Assembly: GCF_000585255.1 (NCBI RefSeq)
Contig: NZ_JANL01000006.1
Coordinates: 83,746 to 147,745, forward strand
Reading direction: 5' to 3'
Length of the DNA: 64,000 nucleotides
Source of the DNA: Alkalibacterium sp. AK22
Lineage (GTDB): Bacteria > Bacillota > Bacilli > Lactobacillales > Carnobacteriaceae_A
Notes under the pieces: model-generated
Told to the model about the DNA's origin: nothing
What the model saw: only the letters and a program-made list of their open reading frames with translations
Databases searched by the model: none
Shown: positions 16,489 to 23,423 of the stretch, in pieces
Layout of the letters: each line of letters starts with the position of its first letter
Numbering within the stretch: position 1 is the stretch's first letter
Made by a program: the position numbers and the translations under genes

Positions 16489-16971
16489 ATGAATAATTTA
16501 ACAAATAATATTAGCGTGGGTATAACAATCAAACGGCTCCGGAAACAGAAGGGGTGGACACAAAAAGAATTAGCAGAAAGAACCCAGCTTCAAAGGACAT
16601 ATATTAGTTCAATTGAAACTGGTGAAAAAAATATAACCATCAGTACTCTTGAAAAAATTCTCAAAGCATTTAATATATCTTTTCAATCTTATTTCTTGTT
16701 AGCAGATAAAGAAAAAAATAATTTTGAAGGAGAAAGTTATCTTTATCTGGAGCCTTTTAATTTAGACGATAGCACATATTGGCTAGGCAAAAAAATTAAA
16801 TTTTATCGTTTAAATCTTAATATAAGTCAAGAAGAACTAGCCTACGAAGCGGGAATAGCTACTTCATATGCTAGCAAAATAGAAAACGGATCTGCTAATC
16901 TTACGGTTAATTTACTATATAGTATTTCTTCTATACTAAATATTCATATTTCTAAATTATTTAATCACTAA
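16489..16971 (+). CDS. restriction-modification controller protein with two HTH domains
   Basis: The 160-residue protein carries two XRE-type helix-turn-helix domains. The first spans about residues 10-68 (RLRKQKGWTQKELAERTQLQRTYISSIETG), the second about 95-155 (KFYRLNLNISQEELAYEAGIATSYASKIENG). Known C proteins of restriction-modification systems are about 80 residues with one such domain and act as dimers. This one looks like a covalently linked dimer. No ribosome site precedes ATG 16489 and the -10 box is very close, so the mRNA is probably leaderless, as for many C genes. It ends 16 bases before the endonuclease gene and likely times its expression. Confidence 0.8.
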   Translation: MNNLTNNISVGITIKRLRKQKGWTQKELAERTQLQRTYISSIETGEKNITISTLEKILKAFNISFQSYFLLADKEKNNFEGESYLYLEPFNLDDSTYWLGKKIKFYRLNLNISQEELAYEAGIATSYASKIENGSANLTVNLLYSISSILNIHISKLFNH

Positions 16972-16987
16972 TACGGAGGAGATCAAC

Positions 16988-18100
16988 TTGGATCAAATAT
17001 TAACTGACGCCTTAATTATCAAGAATAACATATCTAATTCTGTACCTAGGTTATCTATCTATGATGAATTGACACCTATTGATTCAGATTACTGGATTAA
17101 AACAGAAGAGCTAGAAGCCCTTCTAAATTATTCTTTAAAAGGTAAGAGTTATGAAGGATTAGCAGCGAGAACTAGATCAAAAAGAATAAATGAGGATATT
17201 TGTTTATCAATGGGATATCCTGTGCCTAAATCGTTTAAAAAAGTGAAACCAAGATTTCCAAGTCAAAACTTTGATAAATACGCTCAAAAAAGTAGAAATT
17301 TACAAATTTGGAACGATAAAATAACCCCAACCAGAAGATACGTAATACTTATTTTATCTGAAGATTATACCGTAGTTCGAGTGAAAATTTTATCTGGAGA
17401 TCAACTCCAAAAATTTGATACTACTGGTACTCTAACTTCAAAATATCAAGCAAGTTATAGACAAGTAGTTAAAAACGAGGCTGTTTTGCTTTCACCTACG
17501 GACAGTATCGGTTTGAATCCTTATACTAATGATATCATACCTTCACTATACGGTATATCACCTGCTGCAAATCCTCTTGCAGATACCTTATTGAATATAG
17601 AAAAAGTATTCGAAAAATTATCAACTATTGTTAATAAGAGAATTCCTTTTGAAACAGGTAATGAGCGAATTAATGGACAAGGATTGCATGAACTAGTCTG
17701 TAAAGCATTAGGGTATTCTGTTTTTGAAGAAGATGGCAGTTTGCCAGATATAAAAAATCAACTACTTGAAGTTAAACTTCAAACTTCACCAACTATTGAT
17801 TTAGGTCTATTCTTGCCTAACCAAGATGATCTTCTAGAAATATTACCATTAAACTCAAGATACGCTCCTAAAATAAAAGACATTAGGTATGCTATTTTTT
17901 ATGCTGAGCCAACCGCAGACGGAAAAGAAGCTATCATTAGAAGTCTCTTATTAGTCTCAGGAGAAGAGTTTTTCACTTATTTTAGACAATTTGAAGGTAA
18001 GGGAATTAACAAAAAATTACAACTTCCTATTTCAAAGGTGCTTTGGTCTAAAGATGATGAAGAAGTTAAAGAATATTTCGTTGATAAATCTTCAATTTGA
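16988..18100 (+). CDS. type II restriction endonuclease, PD-(D/E)xK type
   Basis: The 370-residue protein starts at TTG 16988 after GGAGGAGA. Its catalytic core is visible as PD (253-254), then ELVCKALGYSV upstream and LLEVKLQ (Glu261, Lys263), i.e. PD...ExK in the usual spacing, preceded by a helix with GQGLHELV. No helicase or methylase domain is present, so it fits a simple type II enzyme. It is co-transcribed after the controller and opposite the methylase. I cannot name an isoschizomer family. Low GC content matches the island. Confidence 0.8.
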   Translation: MDQILTDALIIKNNISNSVPRLSIYDELTPIDSDYWIKTEELEALLNYSLKGKSYEGLAARTRSKRINEDICLSMGYPVPKSFKKVKPRFPSQNFDKYAQKSRNLQIWNDKITPTRRYVILILSEDYTVVRVKILSGDQLQKFDTTGTLTSKYQASYRQVVKNEAVLLSPTDSIGLNPYTNDIIPSLYGISPAANPLADTLLNIEKVFEKLSTIVNKRIPFETGNERINGQGLHELVCKALGYSVFEEDGSLPDIKNQLLEVKLQTSPTIDLGLFLPNQDDLLEILPLNSRYAPKIKDIRYAIFYAEPTADGKEAIIRSLLLVSGEEFFTYFRQFEGKGINKKLQLPISKVLWSKDDEEVKEYFVDKSSI

Positions 18101-18378
18101 GTCTGATATAAATCATTCACCATCTTAATTATTTTAATTGATGCTTACATTAATTACTACTGTATTTATCTTGAAGTTATAGTGGTCACTAAACTAATAG
18201 GCCTTTCGGGTTTTATAAAATAGACTAACGAGTCAAAGACCCGAATCTGCCCCCCCTTAACATAGAATCATGCTTGGAAGTCAAAGCTTTGCTGTCTTGC
18301 TATATCTCCTTTGAAAAATAAGCTTCTAACCTTTAGAGCTCATTTATTTGCCGTATTTTTGCAAGATGGCCACTTGCC
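18101..18378. other. non-coding gap between endonuclease and YozE-like gene
   Basis: About 280 bases without a credible ORF. It contains a long-range 7-bp stem (TTCGGGT / ACCCGAA, about 18206-18246) and a run of seven C residues near 18249. The convergent endonuclease and YozE-like transcripts both end here, so the stem may aid termination. Confidence 0.4.
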
Positions 18379-18510
18379 TCAAACTTCTTCAATTCTCAAT
18401 TCTTCAAGTTTATTTTCTAGAGGGAAATCACCATCAAGTTTTATATCATTCTTTAAATCCACTAAAGTATTATGTCCATCTTGTTTACTTAACCAGTCGA
18501 GATATGTCAT
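18379..18510 (-). CDS. YozE/SAM-like small protein, 43 residues
   Basis: ATG 18510 is preceded by AAAAGGAGGAAGC. The product MTYLDWLSKQDGHNTLVDLK followed by NDIKLDGDFP resembles the first half of the YozE SAM-like domain (pattern FxxWLxxQxxxxxxxGDLAxDIxxDxxFP), a small fold seen in Firmicutes and their phages. It is shorter than YozE (about 70 residues). It reads away from the island origin. Function is unknown. Confidence 0.6.
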   Translation of the reverse strand: MTYLDWLSKQDGHNTLVDLKNDIKLDGDFPLENKLEELRIEEV

Positions 18511-18535
18511 TGCTTCCTCCTTTTAATAGGCCAAT

Positions 18536-18809
18536 ACAGTTAAAGATAACTGCATGGCTATAGATAACTACATAGCTAAACGTTGTCATATCAATCCTGA
18601 AGAAGCCAATACAGTTATGCAGTTAACTTTTGCCATATTTGTTTCAATATACATAACACATATATAGTATTCTTTTTTTATTTTCTTTCTTTATTTTCTA
18701 AAAAGATAACTGTATAACTGCATAGGATATGAAGAATCGCTCTATAATAAGGCTAAACCTATGCAGTTATCTCATGCAGTTATGTTTTTAGTTAACTGTA
18801 TAACTGCAT
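18536..18809. other. putative island replication origin with iterons
   Basis: The 10-mer ATAACTGCAT and its complement ATGCAGTTAT occur repeatedly. Exact copies are at 18546, 18714, 18761, 18774 and 18800. One-mismatch copies are at 18564, 18608, 18617, 18706 and, with two mismatches, at 18792. They form two clusters (18536-18626 and 18706-18809) flanking a strongly AT-rich stretch (18628-18705). The last copies overlap the final codons of rep. Two iteron sets around an AT-rich core directly 3' of rep is the known design of SaPI origins, melted by the Rep helicase. Confidence 0.75.
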
Positions 18810-20516
18810 GAAGTCATCTCTGTACTGCTTCATTTCTTTAAGCTTTTTGTTGTGAGAATCGAGATCCAACATCTTCATGTTTCCTCTTCCGTTCTCAATG
18901 GCCTCTGAATTTTCTTCCAACTTGTGTATCTCCATATCAATGGCCTTGAGTTCTATCTCATGTTCTCGCTTCTTGTTCACATAGCATGATTTCCGTTTTC
19001 GTCTATAACTCTCTTGAATGTAGGTCAATTCATCAAGGAATGGCCTATCATCTACAAGGTTATCTTCTTCAAGGAAGTAGTCCAGCACTTGTAATGCAGT
19101 CTGGCCTGTATGTTCCCACTCATCACTATCAGCAACGAATTCATTCAATCGTGATACAAACATTCGTTGAGATACCTTTGATGGCTTGCCTACAGTACCA
19201 GCCCACCTTACAAAGTAGTTGTAAACGAAATCCACTCTCAATCTCGCACTTTGGAACTGTTTGAATACATTCTCATAGAAATTAGCAACTACATCATTTT
19301 CAAGTGTGAACTCATGGAGAATCTTCTTACTAATTTCAGGCTGGATGAACAAAGTGAAATCTTCCAACTGCAACGCCTCATATAAAATGTACTGAAGAAT
19401 CTCCTCATCATGTGCATACTCATTTTTGATTTTCGGATTCCCTTTGCTTCCTTTATAACTTCGGATGAATGGCACAATCAACATTCTTCTTTTAAAAGCG
19501 TTACTCATATCTGAAGTTTTTAAATGTCCATTGATGGATTGGATGATTAACGGTGTACCTTGAAAGGAATAGCGTTTCATCTTTTTAGGATTGATATTGA
19601 TTGGATCACCAGTAGCAAGCGACTTAATCACACGTGGTTCATCTAAGAACGCTTTAGCATCATTATCATCTCCTATAATGACTTGTGCTTTTTCAATACC
19701 CTCTGTTTGATGGTCTTTCGTCAGTTCTTTCATTGTAAGAGGGAGTACGTTACTCTTTCCCACCAGTGACGATATAAACTCTTGAGCTGTTCCTTTTCCT
19801 GTTCGTCCTGTTCCACTATCTCGAAATAACACGAACTGTTCTCTGTTCTTCAATTGCACGCTGGCTCTAATAATCTGCCATAAGACTGTTTCAAGCTCTT
19901 TGTCACCATTCGCCCACTCTTTCAACATGGCACTGAATGTCCAGCCCTTTCTTGATGGTTCAGTGTCGAATTCTCTATATTCCGTTGCTATCTTTGAAGT
20001 AAAGACAACATCTGGCCTATATGGTTCTAATGTCTTAGTGGTGAAGTTGAATAGGCCATTTCCCACACAAGCATATCCATCACCTGTATAGCGTTTCTTT
20101 ATTGGAGCTTCATTCTTCAGATGGAAGATAACTGTTCTTGCTTGAGATTCGCTCAATGTGTTCTCTACACAAGATATGAACTTGAAGAAGTACGCTTCTT
20201 CATCTGTATAGATTCCCTGATCTAAAAGGAATAGATTCACTGGATTGGCAATATCATTTATAACCACAAATGATATATACTCTTTTAATATACTGGCAAC
20301 TTCCAACGGTGTTAAACGTGGCTTTTTCACCTTGATATTATCGCCTTTGCCTGTAGTATATTCTTTCTTTTCACGCTCTTTAAAACCTCTATTGCGTAGT
20401 ATGGATTCAAGTTCTTTCAGGTTCGTTGGTTCAGGCTCTTGACTGGCCTCTTCAACAACGTGACTAAACTCTTCTATGTCTTTTGAAATATCATCTGGAA
20501 TACTTTTTTTAGGCAA
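18792..20516 (-). CDS. rep: replication initiator / SF3 helicase (Rep, P4-type)
   Basis: The 574-residue protein contains a D5_N-like region and an SF3 helicase core. Walker A is GTGRTGKGT (residues 235-243), Walker B QVIIGDDNDAK (278-288), with sensor region PLIIQSINGHLKTSDMSNAFKRRM. A coiled-coil tail (KAIDMEIHKLEENSEAIENG) ends the protein. It should bind the iterons just downstream of its own gene and unwind the island origin. Start is TTG 20516, eight bases after AAAGGAGG; pri ends four bases upstream, so pri and rep are coupled. The final codons are written in an iteron. Confidence 0.88.
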   Translation of the reverse strand: MPKKSIPDDISKDIEEFSHVVEEASQEPEPTNLKELESILRNRGFKEREKKEYTTGKGDNIKVKKPRLTPLEVASILKEYISFVVINDIANPVNLFLLDQGIYTDEEAYFFKFISCVENTLSESQARTVIFHLKNEAPIKKRYTGDGYACVGNGLFNFTTKTLEPYRPDVVFTSKIATEYREFDTEPSRKGWTFSAMLKEWANGDKELETVLWQIIRASVQLKNREQFVLFRDSGTGRTGKGTAQEFISSLVGKSNVLPLTMKELTKDHQTEGIEKAQVIIGDDNDAKAFLDEPRVIKSLATGDPININPKKMKRYSFQGTPLIIQSINGHLKTSDMSNAFKRRMLIVPFIRSYKGSKGNPKIKNEYAHDEEILQYILYEALQLEDFTLFIQPEISKKILHEFTLENDVVANFYENVFKQFQSARLRVDFVYNYFVRWAGTVGKPSKVSQRMFVSRLNEFVADSDEWEHTGQTALQVLDYFLEEDNLVDDRPFLDELTYIQESYRRKRKSCYVNKKREHEIELKAIDMEIHKLEENSEAIENGRGNMKMLDLDSHNKKLKEMKQYRDDFMQLYS

Positions 20517-20520
20517 GTAA

Positions 20521-21423
20521 TCAACCTCCTTTCTCTAGTTTGTTTTGTTCAGCTTTTAGAATGCTACGAAATATTGTATTTACTTCATCTTCTCTTAGTG
20601 CTGGAGTGACAAAGTTATCATTGATAAGGTGAATCCACTCATACGTTGCTTCAGCATTCATTCCCAGCGAAAACAACTTACCGACAAGAGAAGTCATTTT
20701 TACATTGCGTTCACCTGATTCAATCGGTTCAAGGAGCTGTTCCATCAAACTGGCGGTATAGGTTTTCTTCCTCGATACCTGAAATTGAAATGGTTTCTGT
20801 TTCCGTTTAACCGCTTGAGGGTTCTCTTTCTCATAGGCTTCTTGAAGTTGAATCGCTTCATCAATATCAAATGGCTCACCTTGATTGAAATAGCAATCTT
20901 CTTCATATGCTTCCTTAGTACCGAACGTGACTTTTAAACTTTGCAACTGGCTAAAGGTATCAGCTGATTCATCATAACCCTCAAGGCCGATTATACGGTT
21001 CACATAGGCCATAATAGTGCTGTTCTCCTTGATATTGAACGCTCTGGACGGTTCTATTACTACTCTGTACCGTAAACCCTCTATACCGTTACGGATGGAG
21101 GGGAACGTATAGAATCGGCTTCCTCCAATGGTCTGTTGGAGGTGTTCAATGAAGCCATCACGTGAGATGTCCATATCATCAAAATCAAGCGTTATAAGCG
21201 TTTTATGCTTGAGGTTCATATTGTTCCGTACCAACTCTTTAAACTCACCAGCAACGAAATAATGAACGGTGGTTCTCTTGTAATGATGGAGCTTCTCCAC
21301 ATCTGATAAAACTTGAATCTTTGATTGTCGGATAGCCTCAAAATCACTCAATTCAGTTGGAACGGCTTGAATCTTATTCCCTGTGTACCCTCTAGCAATG
21401 TAGATCAACGAATACTCCACCAC
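20521..21423 (-). CDS. pri: island primase with PriCT domain (Pri)
   Basis: The 300-residue protein has an N-terminal region with LITLDFDDMDIS, an acidic motif expected of a primase-polymerase active site, and FYTFPSIRNGIEGLRYRVVIE, followed by a PriCT-1-like C-terminal domain (about 230-295, NVKMTSLVGKLFSLGMNAEATYEWI). It would prime replication of the excised island together with Rep. The apparent start is GTG 21423 with only a weak ribosome site, which suggests controlled or coupled translation. A candidate antisense RNA faces its leader. Its neighbours match the pri-rep pair of PICIs. Confidence 0.82.
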   Translation of the reverse strand: MVEYSLIYIARGYTGNKIQAVPTELSDFEAIRQSKIQVLSDVEKLHHYKRTTVHYFVAGEFKELVRNNMNLKHKTLITLDFDDMDISRDGFIEHLQQTIGGSRFYTFPSIRNGIEGLRYRVVIEPSRAFNIKENSTIMAYVNRIIGLEGYDESADTFSQLQSLKVTFGTKEAYEEDCYFNQGEPFDIDEAIQLQEAYEKENPQAVKRKQKPFQFQVSRKKTYTASLMEQLLEPIESGERNVKMTSLVGKLFSLGMNAEATYEWIHLINDNFVTPALREDEVNTIFRSILKAEQNKLEKGG

Positions 21424-21500
21424 CTAACATTATTCAACATAATAAAAAAACGCCCTTTCAGTGTGTAGTAAATCCACTAGTAAGGTACGCTTGAATATGG

Positions 21501-21586
21501 TAAAATAGTAGTGTCTAGGTACTATCTCACGTTTCAAACGTATTCCTTTTAGCTCTTCAGTTTCCGCTGGAGAGTCTTTTTTTTAG
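21501..21586 (+). ncRNA. candidate antisense RNA opposite the pri leader
   Basis: On the plus strand an extended -10 (TGGTAAAAT, -10 at 21501-21506) is followed 48 bases later by a strong terminator. That terminator is CTCTTCAG / CTGGAGAG with a six-base loop and then TCTTTTTTTT. The interval also holds a perfect palindrome ACGTTTCAAACGT (21529-21541). The predicted RNA of about 75 bases (start near 21513) contains no ORF and is antisense to the region between the 43-residue gene and pri. The -35 is weak, so this is a candidate only. Confidence 0.45.
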
Positions 21587-21688
21587 CTTCTTTTTTGTTT
21601 TCATCTCATGGCGAATAATTCTAAAATACTCACTGGCCATGATTCCGATAATGAAATACATAACCGCTACTATCATCACTACATACAT
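21557..21688 (-). CDS. single-pass membrane peptide of 43 residues
   Basis: ATG 21688 follows AAAGGAGTGAATTG. The product has one hydrophobic helix (VVMIVAVMYFIIGIMA) and a very basic C-terminus (KTKKKLKKRLSSGN). Its first 59 bases overlap the end of the upstream 101-residue gene in another frame, which suggests translational coupling. Function unknown; the shape resembles small phage or toxin-like membrane peptides, but nothing proves that. Confidence 0.6.
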   Translation of the reverse strand: MYVVMIVAVMYFIIGIMASEYFRIIRHEMKTKKKLKKRLSSGN

Positions 21689-21929
21689 TCAATTCACTCC
21701 TTTCAATTTTCTGCTGAAGTTTCTGAATCTCGTTAATCAAGTTTCTGTACTGGTATTCATATTCTTCCTTATCAAATACCATCCAATCATTTGTAAACTC
21801 TCGCTTAGTTGCTTCAAGATATGAGAGTGACACCAGCAGTGAAGATAATTCATGTTGGATCTCATTCTTTGCCATCTGGTTCTTTGCTTCATGGATTCGC
21901 TTCAATCCTATCAGCTGTTCTTTTATCAA
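21630..21929 (-). CDS. coiled-coil island protein of about 99 residues
   Basis: The frame is almost wholly helical with heptad-like spacing (LSSLLVSLSYLEATKREF, INEIQKLQQKIERSEL). An ATG at 21935 is only one base from GGAGG, whereas the TTG two codons later (21929) is seven bases away, so I prefer the TTG. It lies between the AlpA-like gene and pri, a place where PICIs carry small genes of unknown role. No family recognised. Confidence 0.55.
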   Translation of the reverse strand: MIKEQLIGLKRIHEAKNQMAKNEIQHELSSLLVSLSYLEATKREFTNDWMVFDKEEYEYQYRNLINEIQKLQQKIERSELNVCSDDSSGYVFHYRNHGQ

Positions 21930-22067
21930 TTGCATACCTCCAGTTCCCCAAAAATAGTCATATGTCTAACTTTACCTAGCACCACACATATGGTACAGAA
22001 TCCCTTTAAATCAATACTTACTATTCTATTTCATTAAAAATTAGCAATTTTGTTGCAGTTATACCCT

Positions 22068-22093
22068 TAAAAACACGCTTTGCCCAGCGGTGT
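22068..22093 (-). terminator. weak terminator after the AlpA-like gene
   Basis: On the minus strand CACCGC pairs with GCGTG across one bulge and is followed by TTTTT. Partial read-through to pri and rep would be expected. Confidence 0.5.
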
Positions 22094-22098
22094 CTATT

Positions 22099-22377
22099 TT
22101 ATTTTTCGTGGTCTTGCATGAATGTAATGAGTGATTCTTTTGAGATAAATTTCTTCCCAGCTATTCGCACAACTGGTAAATCATAATCTGAAATCCACAT
22201 CCCCAACGTGTTATAACTGATTCCTAGCCATTGAGTGGCTTCAGTTAAGTTAAAGTATGATTTTGAGTTCAGTTCTTGCTTACTCATCTCATTAAAGACT
22301 TCACGTGCTGAACGCTTAAAGAGGATTTTTAATTCTTCCTCTAAATCGCTTGATAGATCTAAACTTAGTTTTGCCAT
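22099..22377 (-). CDS. AlpA/excisionase-like DNA-binding protein
   Basis: The 92-residue protein ends in a winged-helix of the MerR/excisionase type (LTEATQWLGISYNTLGMWISDYDLPVVRIAGKKFISKESLITFM). The pattern of helix-turn-helix followed by a wing and KxxI is typical of Xis/AlpA proteins, which promote excision or activate the island operon. Its ATG directly follows the TAG stop of the upstream Cro-like gene, and GGAGGTGA lies inside that gene's last codons. The N-terminal 35 residues are helical and may form a dimerisation segment. Confidence 0.75.
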   Translation of the reverse strand: MAKLSLDLSSDLEEELKILFKRSAREVFNEMSKQELNSKSYFNLTEATQWLGISYNTLGMWISDYDLPVVRIAGKKFISKESLITFMQDHEK

Positions 22378-22617
22378 CTATTTCACCTCCTTATTTTCAA
22401 CTTTAGGCACTTTTTCATTAAAAAAAAGTTCTTCATATGTCACTTCAGGAAAATGAGGTAGCAACAGATTTTTAATCATTACTTTTTCTTTATCATTGAA
22501 AGCATTTACTCCTCTTTCTTTCCTAGAGTATGCCTGAAGTGATATACCAAACATATTTGCCATATCTGTTTGAGTGTAGTTCAGAAACTTTCTATACTTT
22601 GATATGTTATTTTTCAT
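22378..22617 (-). CDS. Cro-like regulator, first gene of the island operon
   Basis: This 79-residue XRE protein has a helix-turn-helix at about residues 12-35 (YTQTDMANMFGISLQAYSRKERG). AAAGGAGGG lies five bases before ATG 22617. It is transcribed divergently from the CI-like repressor across a 130-base control region, the arrangement of the PICI/SaPI str-stl switch. A 19-bp copy of the operator-type sequence lies within its own 3' end (22396-22414). Confidence 0.82.
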   Translation of the reverse strand: MKNNISKYRKFLNYTQTDMANMFGISLQAYSRKERGVNAFNDKEKVMIKNLLLPHFPEVTYEELFFNEKVPKVENKEVK

Positions 22618-22632
22618 GCTATCCCTCCTTTC

Positions 22633-22728
22633 TGCCGAACAACATTCGGCACTTCTTAATTTAATTATACATGATGATTAAAATATTGCAAGCTTTTTGT
22701 TCAACTTTAGGCACTTTTGTGATATAGT
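22633..22728. promoter_or_regulatory. divergent switch region of the island with operators
   Basis: Leftward promoter: TTGCAA and TATAAT (minus strand, about 22690 and 22668) spaced 16. The palindrome TGCCGAA-CAACA-TTCGGCA (22633-22651) lies just downstream of its -10. Rightward promoter: TTCAAC (22700-22705) and TATAGT (22723-22728) spaced 17, with TTTAGGCACTTTT between them. The shared half-site (C/A)GGCACTT links both sites to one repressor. Confidence 0.65.
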
Positions 22729-22749
22729 ATATTCAAGGAGGTGTACTTA

Positions 22750-23376
22750 TTGGAAGTAAATAAAAAACAACTTGGAAAAAGAATCAAGGATATAAGAGTT
22801 AATAGTTGCAACTCAACTATGGAAGAGTTTGGTAATCTGGTTGGTGCTGGAAAAAGTAACGTATCTCGTTGGGAACGTGGAGAAAACATTCCGAATGATC
22901 TAACCCTAAAGAAAATAGCCGAGTTGGGAAATATATCAGTCGAGTATTTGCTCTACGGTGATGTTAGAGAATACTTCTATAATGTAATTTACGAAAATAG
23001 CAAAGAATTTACTGCTAAACTGGGAGAAAAATCTCCATTAAAACTATTCAATGCTTTTTATGACACGATTGGCAAGGCTCTAGAATCTGGCTCACCTTAT
23101 TATCCTGAACCTGATGATGTTCTTCAGATGTTCCACACTTTCATTGATAGTCAGCAAAAAGGTTTTGATAAATTAATGCTAGCTTATCACCTCAATAAAG
23201 CCAAGAGGTCTGCGAATACAACTATTGAACTAATGGAAGATAGTGAAGCAAAAACTAATCTGGAAGAATCATTAAAAGAAATAAATGAGGCTGTTGCTTC
23301 ATATGAAAGCTACTTCAACACAAGTATTGATGATCAAATTCTTTACCTAATTGATATATTGGAAAAAAAAGAATAA
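22750..23376 (+). CDS. CI-like master repressor of the island
   Basis: The product is about 208 residues. The frame opens at a GTG at 22741, but that codon is part of the AAGGAGGTG ribosome site, so TTG 22750 (MEVNKKQLGKRIKDIR) is the likelier start. Residues 8-65 are an XRE helix-turn-helix (CNSTMEEFGNLVGAGKSNVSRWERGENIP). The C-terminal 130 residues are helical, with no LexA-type Ser/Lys protease motif visible. Induction by self-cleavage is therefore unlikely and derepression by a helper-phage protein, as for SaPI Stl, is more plausible. Confidence 0.78.
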   Translation: MEVNKKQLGKRIKDIRVNSCNSTMEEFGNLVGAGKSNVSRWERGENIPNDLTLKKIAELGNISVEYLLYGDVREYFYNVIYENSKEFTAKLGEKSPLKLFNAFYDTIGKALESGSPYYPEPDDVLQMFHTFIDSQQKGFDKLMLAYHLNKAKRSANTTIELMEDSEAKTNLEESLKEINEAVASYESYFNTSIDDQILYLIDILEKKE

Positions 23377-23423
23377 CCCTTACATACCCCAGCCCAGCGG
23401 TGTGCTAAAGGGAGAGAATATCA

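Noticed and set aside
18792..21423. Plasmid origin instead of island replication module
   Set aside because: pri-rep could be plasmid-derived, but the flanking integrase, repressor switch and attachment repeats show an integrated element.
22053..22062. Extra iteron-like TTGCAGTTAT far from the origin
   Set aside because: A single imperfect copy 3.2 kb from the clusters is within chance for AT-rich DNA.
22741..22749. GTG start for the CI-like repressor
   Set aside because: The GTG is the end of the AAGGAGGTG ribosome site; TTG 22750 has the proper spacing.
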